Source: Trametopsis cervina (taxonomy: Eukaryota > Basidiomycota > Agaricomycetes > Polyporales > Irpicaceae). Taken from it: a DNA stretch of 64,000 nucleotides. Under the pieces are notes generated by a model, which saw only the letters and a program-made list of their open reading frames with translations, ran no database searches and had not been told where the DNA came from. The stretch covers positions 563,965-627,964 of the forward strand of contig MU278350.1 of the NCBI GenBank assembly GCA_022385755.1, written 5' to 3'. The position numbers were made by a program, and so were the translations under genes. This document shows positions 51,352-61,917 of the stretch, piece by piece (position 1 is the stretch's first letter; every line of letters starts with the position of its first letter).

Positions 51352-54300
51352 ATGTGGACCTTTGTTGGACCCTTCGATGGCAAAGTAGCCGGTGAAATGA
51401 ACGTGAAGAGTAAGTCACACGCCATGTTCGTGGATGCATCTGACACACATTTCGATCACACACAGAGGTCAAACTCGTCAAACCTGGGAGACAGTATACT
51501 GTAGGACGAAAAGACTGTGACCTAGTGGTCAACCACAAACGGGTCAGTCGGAAGCATCAAGTATTTATTGTAGGCGAATACAGTGCACAAGATGCGGTCA
51601 GTCATAGGTCCAATCTTTGACTACTGCTCATGATGGGAATCGCAATTCAGGAGGACCCAGATGCCAGACCAAGCTTAGAGCTCCGCAATATTACAGCAAA
51701 TCGTCAGCTGTTTCGCGGGGAAGAGCGGGTGACAGTCAATGCCGAATCGTCAATAATATTGCAGAGCGGGGATGAAATCGAGGTTCTTCATGATGTGCGT
51801 ATACTGTGAGTAGTCGACACTTGCTCAGACATCTAGGATCTTAACTTCTGGACTGTCTAGCGTCAAGTGGGAGAGTGTCGTCTGTTATTGCGCTCCATCT
51901 CAAGAAGCAGTGATACCGAGCGCTGATGAATGCGCGGAACTTGGTAAACTTATCGTCCATTGAACTAACTGTATACTTAACCTTCGTTCAGGTCTCAAAG
52001 TACTCTGGAAGCCACATCACAGTGTAACCCATCATGTTACTGCAGAGTTAAATCTTGACCCCGCGATTGCTACGTCTCTTGTTGGTCTCACTAAGTTTGT
52101 GAGGCCTGACTGGCTGCGAACCGTTGTAGAGCGTGGAATGTCATCGGACCCATCCATCAGTCTCGAGCATGAATTTGTTCTGCCGTCAGCCTCACAATTC
52201 CGACCGATCCTCTCCCCTTACCTTCCCTCTAGCCTCAAAAACCACAGGTCCTGGGAGCCTAACGAAGGTAGAGTCAGCCTCTTGGAACCATATAGGTTCA
52301 TATTCGTGGGGGAGCGTGGGCACGAGACGACTCTCGAACACACAGAACTCGTTAAGAGAGGTGGAGGCACCTACGAATGTTGTGCCGTGCAAGGCGGTCG
52401 AAAGGTGCTCCATCGTGCGCTTGCCAAGGGGAAGGAGATGAAAAAGGAGTTGGTATTGATTACCAATTCGGAGGCGATGGTAGCCGCAGTGGGCACCGAG
52501 GAGTGGGAGCAACTGGTCAACGAAGCAGCAGAGTTTGTACTTGTGCTATTATCTGGGGGCAGGACTACTAAACTCACCGCTCGATTGGCAGATACGAGCT
52601 GCAGTTCGTCACCGCAATCAGACTTACTGAAGCAGTAACGCACGTCGACTTGTCTTACATTGACTGTAAGCTCTCGCGGAGTGTAACCGGTGAGTACCAC
52701 CATTGCAGGATTCGACGTTGACTGAGATTCGCCGAGCTACAAGCGGTTCCATACTGCCAGATGTTGTTCTCAATACGCACCCATCTGAACCTACAATCCC
52801 GAGGCCTGCAGTGACTCTGGATGAAGCTGTTGAAGCTTCTGCACCCAGGAGAAAGCTTGTCCGACGTGCTGCAAGCCGCGCATCTTCTCGTGCTCCATCC
52901 GTGCCTCCGGAAGAACCTAAACAGACGGTCGGTTCTAGCACGGTTAGTAGTGTACCTCCCACTGGCGAGACAGGCGCAGAGGAATCTTCTGCCCCTCGTA
53001 AGGTAGTTACGTCCCCCTTCTCCGAATAACATAGTAGCTGAAACGATATATCAGCGGCTCGTGCGACGCGCAGGAGTGGCTAAACCTACCATCCTCGGGA
53101 TTGATGACCCCTCGATAATTGAGGATGCACCAGCTGAAGCTTCCACTGGACCTACTTTTTCAGCATCTGTGGATCCAACACCTGCCCCTACAGTAAGTGT
53201 ACTTTTTGTCGCGTTACCAGTAGGCCTACTAACGATCTATGCAGTCTCGCCCTAATCGGCTCAAGAGACGACTTGGTGTCACACAGCCTCCTGAAAGCCA
53301 GCTTTTCGCTGCCATTGATGCCTCACTTGCGGAAGTGGAACCTCCGCATAAAAAGTACAAGGCTCTTTTCGATGAAAGTGATCCAGATAGGATCGTTCAG
53401 TCCGGAGGAAGTCTCACTCAGCCGCCGGAAACGCCATCGTTAAGTCCCCTGACTCAAGGAGCATCCCGTCAGGTGTCAACGTCTTTACCAGTAGTGGCGG
53501 AGGAGGAAGAGGAAAGCGTCGTCCCGTCTGGAGCCGTCTCACATACCTTCCAGTCACCGCAGAATCCTCAGCTCAAGAGGAAAACACGTCTCGACGTTGA
53601 TGGAGATACCGATATGCCAGGCGGTGAATTAGACGAAGACGCCAGACCAAGGAAACGCCGACATACAAATTCCGAGTCTCAAGCCGTGACACAATCTCAG
53701 GTAGCCCCCAAACCTAGTTCCTCTAGGCCCTTTACCAGCACCCAGACGAACGATGACGAGTCACGTCACACAGGCTCTGCACCGGGAAAGCCTGACCGAG
53801 ATGAAGCTTTCCTCAAGGCTGTCGCATCTACGAAGAAAGGGAAGAGGTTGGAGGACAGCTTCGACAGGGAATTCAACAACCTCAGAATTTCGAAGCCTGA
53901 CTTAGAGCAACAACAAGCTAAGGACGATTGGGCCGTCCTCGACAATTTCGAGAACGACAACGATCTGAGAGGAAACTTCATGGTGGTTGTGGAGATCGAG
54001 ATTTACAAGCGCGGCGAGTCGAATCGTAACGTGGTGAGAACAGCCGGAAGCCGAACTGACTGGGAGGGTAGGCCAGATTTCAAGAAGTTCAAAAAGGTGC
54101 ACATTTCTCCCTGATACGCCATTTAACATGCAGTGTTGACAACGGGCTCTAGAAAGCTGCTGGGGAGCGTCGTAAACCGATCGAACTCGTAGTGGAAGAT
54201 GACGACGAGCTCAGTCTTACGCAAAGTGAGTTTCAGATTGAAACAACGAGATTTTCTGCTGAGTGTTTGCCACGGTAGATAACTGGAAAGCGAGCCATAC

Positions 54301-54757
54301 GCAGTCTTCTCAACCGCCCGATGGGAGCTCTCACAGACCTCGACATGAGCTGGCCCAGAGGAGGACAAACCTCATAATGGACTCTGATGACGACCTTACG
54401 CCGGTCAAACCGGGTAGCAAATCCAGAGCGCGTCCGCAAACCGCTACTCAACCTGAGCCTCGTGCGAAAACTTCACGACAACAGCAGAAAGCTGCAGTGA
54501 CGCAACAGAAAGGCGAGCCTCTATTCATGGACTCGGATGAGGGCGAGGGAGCGACGGGCGAGAAGAAGTCGCTTGCTTCGTCACAAGTGGACGAAGAGGA
54601 CAGTGAATCAGAGTCCACCCTTCCGACGACTGGACGCCGAACACAGCCTACCAGGGCGAACACCAAGAGAGGCGTACGCGCATTGATTTTAGACGAGGAT
54701 TCGGACGATGGGGCCACATTCAAGGGATTCGGCGCGAGGAAGAGAACCCGCAGATGA
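51352..54757 (+). CDS. NBS1: NBS1/nibrin subunit of the MRN complex
   Basis: Predicted protein of about 935 aa: the regulatory subunit of Mre11-Rad50-Nbs1, which recruits the complex and Tel1/ATM to DNA breaks. Exons: 51352-51409, 51466-51596, 51651-51805, 51861-51943, 51992-52536, 52709-53002, 53055-53192, 53245-54096, 54153-54225 and 54279-54757. The donor of exon 5 is provisional (52536 chosen; the frame runs to 52638). The N-terminal FHA domain has YTVGRKDCDLVV and VSRKHQVF; BRCT repeats follow (VTHHVTAELNLDPAIATSLV, VRPDWLRTVV, and FIFVGERGHE in the second). A long disordered Ser/Pro-rich middle leads to the Mre11-binding motif GRPDFKKFKK about 54070-54096. The tail carries three acidic modules (MDSDDD, FMDSDEGEG, LDEDSDDGATFKGF). 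Confidence 0.9.
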
Positions 54758-54954
54758 ACTGTGAGGGGCCGGCATGTATTAGGATATTCTCGGGCATCTT
54801 CAACATATATTCGGACCATGGCTCTCATGGCCGAAGGGGATGCATGGCGTATAATGGCCGTACTAGTTTAGAATCCTATAATATTTGGTGTAGTCACACC
54901 AGCACTGGTGCACGGTGTGATTAGGGCAGAATGCTAGAAGGACGCAATCCGCAT

Positions 54955-55484
54955 CTATGATGATGTTGACTGTGTCTGTCGTTCCAGGCGTTCTCGGCTG
55001 AGACGAGCCACGTAGGTTTTACTGACGATATCGACTGAAGGCTATGTTTGTCAGAGTAACTGACTCAGTAATAAAGATACTTACAAGCTTCAAGATACCT
55101 TTCAAGGCATCTGGAGAGGCAAGTCTGACAAAAATGGGTTTAGGAGCAATCTTTTCAAGCGTAGGTAAACGAACCTCTTCCGAGCTTGACAATGACGTTC
55201 CCGGTTTTGTTACGCATTTGGCGAAGCATTTCTCATTGGATTTCTGTGACAGTCATTAGACTACCGGACAGTGAGGAAGCGATTTTAATATATAACGGAC
55301 GTTCATGAGTTCTTGAGCATTCGATAATGCGAGTTCATCACGGATAGATGCCTTTACTGCTTCCTTACGTGCTTGCATGTCTGCGAGAGTGTAAGTATTT
55401 TGTGACCAGCCACAGTTGTATAACACGGTGCATACCAATCGGGTTTTGCGAAGCTGACAAACTTGATCCTCCCAGAAACGACAT
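54955..55484 (-). CDS. TIM13: TIM13 small translocase chaperone
   Basis: Predicted 105-aa intermembrane-space chaperone that forms the Tim8-Tim13 hexamer and escorts hydrophobic precursors to the TIM22/TOM-SAM route. Minus-strand exons: 55484-55436, 55380-55301, 55243-55175, 55124-55085 and 55034-54955. The N-terminus MSFLGGSSLSAS is followed by RDELALSNAQELMN, specific to Tim13. The twin CX3C motif is complete (Cys49-x3-Cys53 and Cys68-x3-Cys72) and separated by 14 residues, within the family range. The last exon ends FDIVSKTYVARLS plus a basic tail. The longest single-frame ORF covers only exon 2, so the gene is easy to miss. It shares a 225-bp divergent promoter with JJJ1. Confidence 0.95.
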
Positions 55485-55709
55485 TGTTAGTGTGCTGAAA
55501 GGCTTAGAGTGTATTTCAGTGGATACCCCTGCGGTACGTCTGGTGGTGGAATGGAAAGAGTAAAGTTGGGAACGTCACTGCCAGCTACACATTTACGCGC
55601 TCGGCGAGGCCCGAATCTCAGATCCATAGGCATACTGTATACTAGTAAAACCTTCTTCCCTTTCCCGCTTCATCCTGCGCTCGACGTTGCATATTATTGA
55701 AGCAGGCTC
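55485..55709. promoter_or_regulatory. short divergent promoter, TIM13 / JJJ1
   Basis: 225 bp separate the two start codons. Both genes encode chaperone-type proteins, so co-regulation is possible. No element identified. Confidence 0.4.
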
Positions 55710-57739
55710 ATGGGGGCCAGAGAATCTACGGCCCGTAATGCACAAGAACAGACTGGCGAAGGACCTCCCGACTATTATACTCTCCTTGAAGTAGACGAGA
55801 ACGCGACTGCAGATGAGATCAAGGTTAGTGCCCCGTTCTAAGATAATCGAACGACCATATCTCAGTGACTGTGTCACAGAAATCCTTTCGTAGACTTGCT
55901 CTGATCCATCACCCTGACAAGAACCATGACAACGTGGAGGAGGCTACGCAACGCTTTGCTACATTACAGCAGGCTTACGAAGTTCGTATGTTATCATAGG
56001 TTCAGGCGAACCGATTCTCATCGTGCATAGGTTTTGAGCGACGAGCAAGTATGCCGGCCTTCGTCACGTTGTCTATGCTATTTGACATCTCATAAGTAGG
56101 AAAGGGCATGGTACGATAGTCATCGTGCGTCGCTTGTTCCAGAACCAGACGCTGCAAGTGTCTTCGAGGACATCAAGCGCGGTGCCTCTGCACCCCGCGG
56201 TCGGGATCGTGGTCTCACCGTACGACACCTCGCACAGTTTCTAAGTCCGACCATCTTCGACGGATTTGATGAAAGCGATAAAGTATGTTAGTGCAACCTG
56301 TATATACAATCTAACGTGAAATGGAATGCAGGGCTTCTACAATATCTATCGGAACTTGTTCAAACGATTGGCATACGATGAGTCTCTGTGGTCCGAGACT
56401 CCCTTGGAGGAATATCCGCAATTCGGCGATTCTTCGTGGCCATGGCTTCCAGCCTCGAAAGAGGAAACGTCAGGAGCAGCACGCACATTTTACAATTTCT
56501 GGACAAATTTTGTCACAGATAAAGATTTCTCCTGGTTTGACCAGTGGGAGATTAATGAGGCACCGGATCGGCGTGTTCGTCGGTGAGCCGCGAACAATTT
56601 CTTGTCATGTTCCTCTGACCTATAAGGATGCAGGATGATGGAACGAGAGAACAAGAAGGCACGGGATGATGCAAGGCGGGAGTATAACGAAACCGTTAGA
56701 GTCAGTACCGATTTCCATTTATATTGTCATATCCTGAGCATTTCTTTAGGCACTGGCATTATTTATTCGTAAACGTGACCCGCGATACAAGAGTCATCTC
56801 GCAAATCAAACAACCGCGGGACGCTCTGAGATCCCGCGGAAGGTCCGTGTCTCCGAACGAGATGCCACCGCTGGTAATACATACATCGAACAAGAATGGC
56901 AAAAGGCTCCGCATTCTGTTCACGACTACGCCGATCTTGAATGGGCCGTTGCGGAGAATGCGGACGATGCCGAACAATGGGAGTGCGTAGCGTGCGGGAA
57001 AACGTTCAGGAGTGAGGCGGCTTGGGACAGCCATGAACGCAGCAAGAAACATTTGCAGGCCGTGGAATGGCTCAAAAGAGAGATGGAAGAGGAGGATGAA
57101 GAGCTTGGTTTGGACGTTGGGCCGCCGGGCGGTGAACATGACGCTGTGGATCCTATACCACATGATCCGCACGCGCCTCAGGAGCACTCCGAATCAGAGA
57201 CGGAATTCGACGCTGCCGTGCAAGATGCTCCTGTCATAGAGGAGGTTGAACTCGTCTCGCAGCCAATTCCAAGAAAGAACAAGAACAAGAAGAAGCAGAG
57301 AGCACCGTCACCGGAAATCCTTACAAAGACGGAGCGAAGAGCTAAAATGCGACCTGCAGTATCTGTCTCTGTGAATGAGACACCAAATATAGAGTCACTT
57401 TCTCTTGAGTCTCGGCACGCAGAAATCCCTGAAGACACGCGCGAAGATAGGAGCGACCGACCGTCGGAGTCGGGACAAGCAGAACTGTCAAAGCGTGAGA
57501 AGAGACGAGCACGAGAGGCGGCGAAGAAAGCCAGAGAAGCGGGCCCGGAGGCGAAAGAAGTGGTATGTCTAAATCTTATTAAGCTGTCCGATTAGTGATT
57601 CAAGGCCCTACAGAACTGCAATGTCTGCGGAGAGAAATTCGACAGTAAAACCAAACTGTTTACACATATCAATGTAGCAGGTCATGCGGCGCCAGAGGTT
57701 GCTCATGGCAGTGGCAGTAGGAAGAAAGGCAAGCGCTAA
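55710..57739 (+). CDS. JJJ1: JJJ1/DNAJC21 J-protein of 60S maturation
   Basis: Predicted 560-aa co-chaperone that stimulates Hsp70 Ssa to release Arx1 from cytosolic pre-60S ribosomes. Exons: 55710-55823, 55880-55981, 56031-56048, 56100-56282, 56332-56582, 56634-56700, 56750-57562 and 57605-57739. The J domain runs about residues 22-90: [20 protein letters not shown], the HPD tripeptide at 49-51, [19 protein letters not shown]. The JJJ1-specific region follows ([44 protein letters not shown]). A C2H2-like zinc finger [18 protein letters not shown] lies near 320-342 and a second, [18 protein letters not shown], near 521-540. A Lys/Glu-rich coiled stretch separates them. It shows the full Jjj1 architecture, including both zinc fingers. 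Confidence 0.95.
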
Positions 57740-58374
57740 GATCAGTTGGGTTCCTAGCACCATGTTCAATCTATCAGTACCCCTGTACATTACAGGGACA
57801 GCCCCAGACCTTCTGAAACGTTCATTTCGCCCGTTTATGCAAGTAAAGGAAGCATTTGCCTGCAAAGTTTCATTCCACTGATATTATTAAGACCAACTTA
57901 ACTGTGGATCGTATTGAACTTCTAGCAGTATATTACATTCGCATTATTATTGTGCTAGTATTAGATGTCAATGAGGGTTGCGATGGCTATAGAGCCCACG
58001 GTGCCTGTACGAGTGCGCTTCCGAGCCGAATAACCCTCTTATTCCGGAAGCGCTTTCTCGATCACGTGTTCGTGGGGCGTGTCAATGTACGCATTGGGAT
58101 TCCCAGTTCGCGGTTCATTATATCCCTCCTCCTCCCTCCTCCCCTTTCCTTCTCCTCCTTCTCCTCCCTTCTCCCTCTCTTCCTCTCTTATTCATACTTC
58201 ACGACCTTGATCCGTAAATTAAACATAACAATCAAGAAACGATTTCTGCCTATCATTCGTAAGCACTCGGTGCTATCAACTCATATTATCTTGAGTTCAT
58301 TGAACGCTTCTATTCACACAGCACGGAACCCACATTCTCTACTAACGTGCACCCCTTAGACCCCAACTTGCCTG
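57740..58374. promoter_or_regulatory. promoter region of the Ser-rich membrane protein
   Basis: 635 bp upstream of the membrane protein gene. It contains a 67-nt uninterrupted pyrimidine tract (58123-58189) ending about 185 bp before the ATG. No gene seen. Confidence 0.5.
58123..58189 (+). repeat. 67-nt pure pyrimidine (CT) tract
   Basis: Every base from 58123 to 58189 is C or T, mostly CTC/CCT units. In fungi such tracts are common in promoters and 5' UTRs near the transcription start of well expressed genes. Confidence 0.8.
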
Positions 58375-61287
58375 ATGGCGCAGGCTTCGCAACAGCTCCC
58401 CTCATGGCTTACTCTGTCATCAACACTCATCACTGAGCCAGATGGAAGCCTTTCAACATCATTTGCTACCCTGCGGTTACCTTTGACATACTACGGGCCC
58501 AGTGTGAGTTAGATTATGCCCTTTACATGCTCATGGCGGGGATTTTATACCCAGATGCTGACCAGCGTATATTGTCTTCAAACCGTCACGCTGAGCAACG
58601 CAATCTCGGTGCTAGCCATTTACACTTGCACTCGTTTGCTGTTAGGCTGTCTATTCACACGAGTCTATTCACAGATCCCACTGGGCACGGATGGTGTTTG
58701 GACTTACGGTGGCTTAACTCCGCCGCCCACTAACTCGCCTACCCCTACCACATCTCCAACGCCGAGTCCTACAGTCACCGGGGTTTCCTCATCTACGCCG
58801 TCAAGTTCTCAGTCACCCTCCTCGCAGTCACCCTCCTCGCAGTCACCCTCCTCACGGTCCACATCCATATTGTCAAGTATATCACCTATATCATCGAGTG
58901 CTTCACCCAGCTCCTCGTCTGCTCTCGGTGCTCCTGCACCCACAACCTCATCCAGCCCTGTGGCCAGCGCCTCTCACGGTATCTCGACGGCTGTCTTAGG
59001 AGCAGTTCTTGGAAGCATTATTGGTCTTATGCTTCTGATTATCCTCATCCTCACGTTGTGTTTTATAAGACGTCAGACAGGCCGTCGTCGCTCTTCGAAC
59101 CCGGAGGCTGGCAATACAAATACCTCTAGCTTCTGGAATCGGCAGACCAGTTTGTTCACCGTACCTTGGCATAGAGATGACGGCGGAGACGGCAATAGGC
59201 GTTCCACTCCCATTTGGACGGGATATGAATTCATCAACCCGGAAGGTACTGAGGGAAATGGCCGCGGAAGAAATGGCGCTCATGAGCCTACAGCTGTGGC
59301 GCACGACGACTCGCACACTCCAGGAGATGGTTCTCCGCGAGGAAGTGGGGAAGAAGCCGACCCGTTCCTCACGAGACGAAGTCTCCGGGATGCTGCCTTG
59401 CACGACGAAAAGGCTCAGACTAAGTCAGTTTCGGACACCCTCGTTAGCGTACCGGCTGCCATAGCGAAGGTCGGCAGCGGTTCAGTCCGTGCAAGTCCTC
59501 CGAGAGGTGGTCACATCATTCCTCGCGACGTTCAACGGCGGATTGCTGAAGAGGATGCGAGCAGCCCATATAGCATCCGTATCGTTGAAGCTACTCCTCA
59601 TCAGGATTATTCCCCCCTCCTCCCACCCCCGCCTCTTAATGTAGACAGGCTGGGAGGTCTCACTGCAGGGCCTTCACGTCGCCCTTCGGATAAGTCTTTA
59701 GATTCGCAAAGGACTAAGGATCGTTCACTACATTCCGAAAAGTCTATGGGCAGTCTGGACGCAGACCCAGCCGAATTCCTCATTGCCCGTCGTGTACGCG
59801 TGGGAGAATTGGGGCAAACACATACTCGCCTCCCGACGATCGAATCAGAAACTGGAGAATCTGGTGGTGCACGCAGCAGTTTGGGCCTCACAGGACTCAC
59901 TGGCAGACTTGGGCGGTTAAGCTGGTTCAGACGCTTATCCAGTAGTGCTGCAGAGACACAAGACTTTACGATTGATCCATACACTCGTACACCCCCTCGC
60001 TCGTCGCGCCAAGGCTCTAACTCTCGCCCTGGATCATGGGCTCGCCTTCCTGATAACCCTGATGCCTCGAACAATCCCAGTCGTCGTTCGCACAACGATA
60101 ATGGCCTAGGGTTCGGACTGTTATCTGGTGCATCTCGCCCAATTTCCAGTGTCAGTGCGAGAAGTCAAACTACGACTAGTGGCAATACAGTCTATTTTGA
60201 CACCCGCTCTCGACCTGCGAGCCCTGGGACACCTGCCGTACCGCCGCTTCCTCAATTTGATTTCCCCATGCCAGTTACATCGCCTATCGAGCAAGAACGT
60301 CTCGCCCGTTCAGGAGTGGGAAGCCCGGTTGGTGAATCATACTACGACGAACCTACGAATCCTCCGCCTGCCTACGATGCTACCTCCATGCCAAGGCCTC
60401 GTTCCAGCCCACTGTCCCAAGAGGCTGATATTCTCGACACCCCTGTGCCAATCCCCACATCGGCTTTCTCCAGCCGGCCTGTTCCACCAGGTTTGCACCC
60501 TTTGCCTTGTCCTCGTGCGTGGCGTGATTCTCACGTGGCAGATGATTTGAGTACAGCCGGCAGCCGAGATAGTGCTGGTATAAACATCAACATCGAAGAC
60601 GATCCTCCAGTTGCTCAAGAAAGCTGGAGAGACTTAGCCTCCGAAAGGGACGGTCGTCGGAGGACTTTCGGCACGGTAAGAGCTTTCCGTGAAGCAAATT
60701 CGTTTACTGATAATGCCCAACAGCCAGCAGTAATCGAGCCATTCGCTGCCTTCAATTCTCAACATCCTTCTGTGCATTCGCTCCACTCTCACCTGCGACC
60801 CGAGGGTGATCACAGCGGTTCTCATTCTGATCCGACGTCGAATCACAGTCAGGGTGGCTCACACTCCTCTAGACCATCGGGGCACTCACAGTTGCTCTCT
60901 GTTGGGAGCGACCCTTCGTATGGATCACGGTCAGAAGAGGGATCATCAGATGAAGTCGGTGCTCTGAGATCGCCTCCACTTTCTGCTGTCAGGGGGAGCT
61001 TTGGATCCTCACGACCCCCATCCCGGCAGGGCGCGCGATCTGCCTCTCGCTCCAACGACGCCTACATTACCCCTGCTTCATCTCGTGCACCTCTCTTAGG
61101 AGGAACTGTCACATCCTCTACCACCACTGGAACGAATACCAATTCCAGCGTTACCACAGCCCTCACTGATCCCATCACCGGAGCCGTTTTACATTTCCCA
61201 AGTCTGCCTTGGGGCAGAGGACAGGAAACCGTGCGGCGAGTTGAATCTTGGCACGACACTCACGACAATGACGACGACCCATGGTAA
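58375..61287 (+). CDS. single-pass membrane protein, Ser/Thr-rich, unknown
   Basis: Predicted 913-aa protein from two exons, 58375-58503 and 58675-61287. The splice restores a run LRLPLTYYGPS-IPLGTDGVW that continues WTYGGLTPPP; without it the frame begins in an implausible segment. After this N-terminal region comes a Ser/Thr/Pro-rich stretch, likely O-glycosylated, with QSPSS repeats, then one hydrophobic helix (STAVLGAVLGSIIGLMLLII, about residues 147-174) and a basic stop-transfer RRQTGRRRS. The cytosolic part of about 730 residues is low-complexity with many Ser, Pro and Arg. The layout resembles fungal wall-stress or mucin-like membrane proteins, but there is no signal peptide or cysteine-rich domain, so I do not assign a function. 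Confidence 0.75.
58810..58854 (+). repeat. three tandem 15-bp units encoding QSPSS
   Basis: CAGTCACCCTCCTCG occurs twice exactly (58810-58824, 58825-58839) and once with a last-base change (58840-58854). It lies in the Ser-rich stalk of the membrane protein and keeps the frame; copy number is likely to vary between strains. Confidence 0.85.
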
Positions 61288-61917
61288 CCTTGGACAGTTA
61301 TCTTCTCTTATCACATTTCCTTGACCACTATATCGCCACGACCCTTCACGATTCGACATGTGCTACCTGACCAATCCCCCCTCCCCTTGCGACACCTTTA
61401 CATCACGACGCTTTGCGCTTCTGCGCTTGCTTTCGATCACCCTTGCGACACCGCCTTGTACATCTTCCGTGTGTTATTGAGACAACCTCCCAATCCAGCT
61501 CTTTTTCGTGTTATGCGGAGTTGCCCACCCTGAAGCATTGATCAGGCTCCTTAACGCATTGATATAGTGAGCTGTTTTCGTTCCCGAGACAGGCACCAAG
61601 ACCAGACAAATTTACGTTAAAATAACGCGTGGCCAATAGGTAAGTATGTGTATGTGATACGGTTTGATTGGTTCGTCGATTGTTGCGGTCCAATAACGCA
61701 GGTTATGGAAATGGCGGTCATAACATCACTCTAGCGTGATAGATGTTACACTCAACCCTGATCGATACAGCCGAACACCCGAATCAACGTCGAATAGTTC
61801 CTGGCCTCAAAGTAGTACACGAATTAGTTGCATAACACAATCTCTATGACATTAAAAGTACGATGAGGACGACAGAGACACGCTCATTCTAAGCTGACAA
61901 GCATCCTCTCACGCCTG
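61288..61917. other. convergent 3' intergenic region
   Basis: 630 bp between the stops of the membrane protein and the OPT transporter. The first 200 bp are C-rich and may be 3' UTR. No gene recognised. Confidence 0.4.

Noticed and set aside
58516..58674. Continuous reading of the membrane protein from an ATG at 58516
   Set aside because: This 5' part is better explained as an intron: GTGAGT at 58504 and ACAG at 58671-58674 join a conserved-looking LTYYGPS-IPLGTDG, whereas the read-through segment is implausible.
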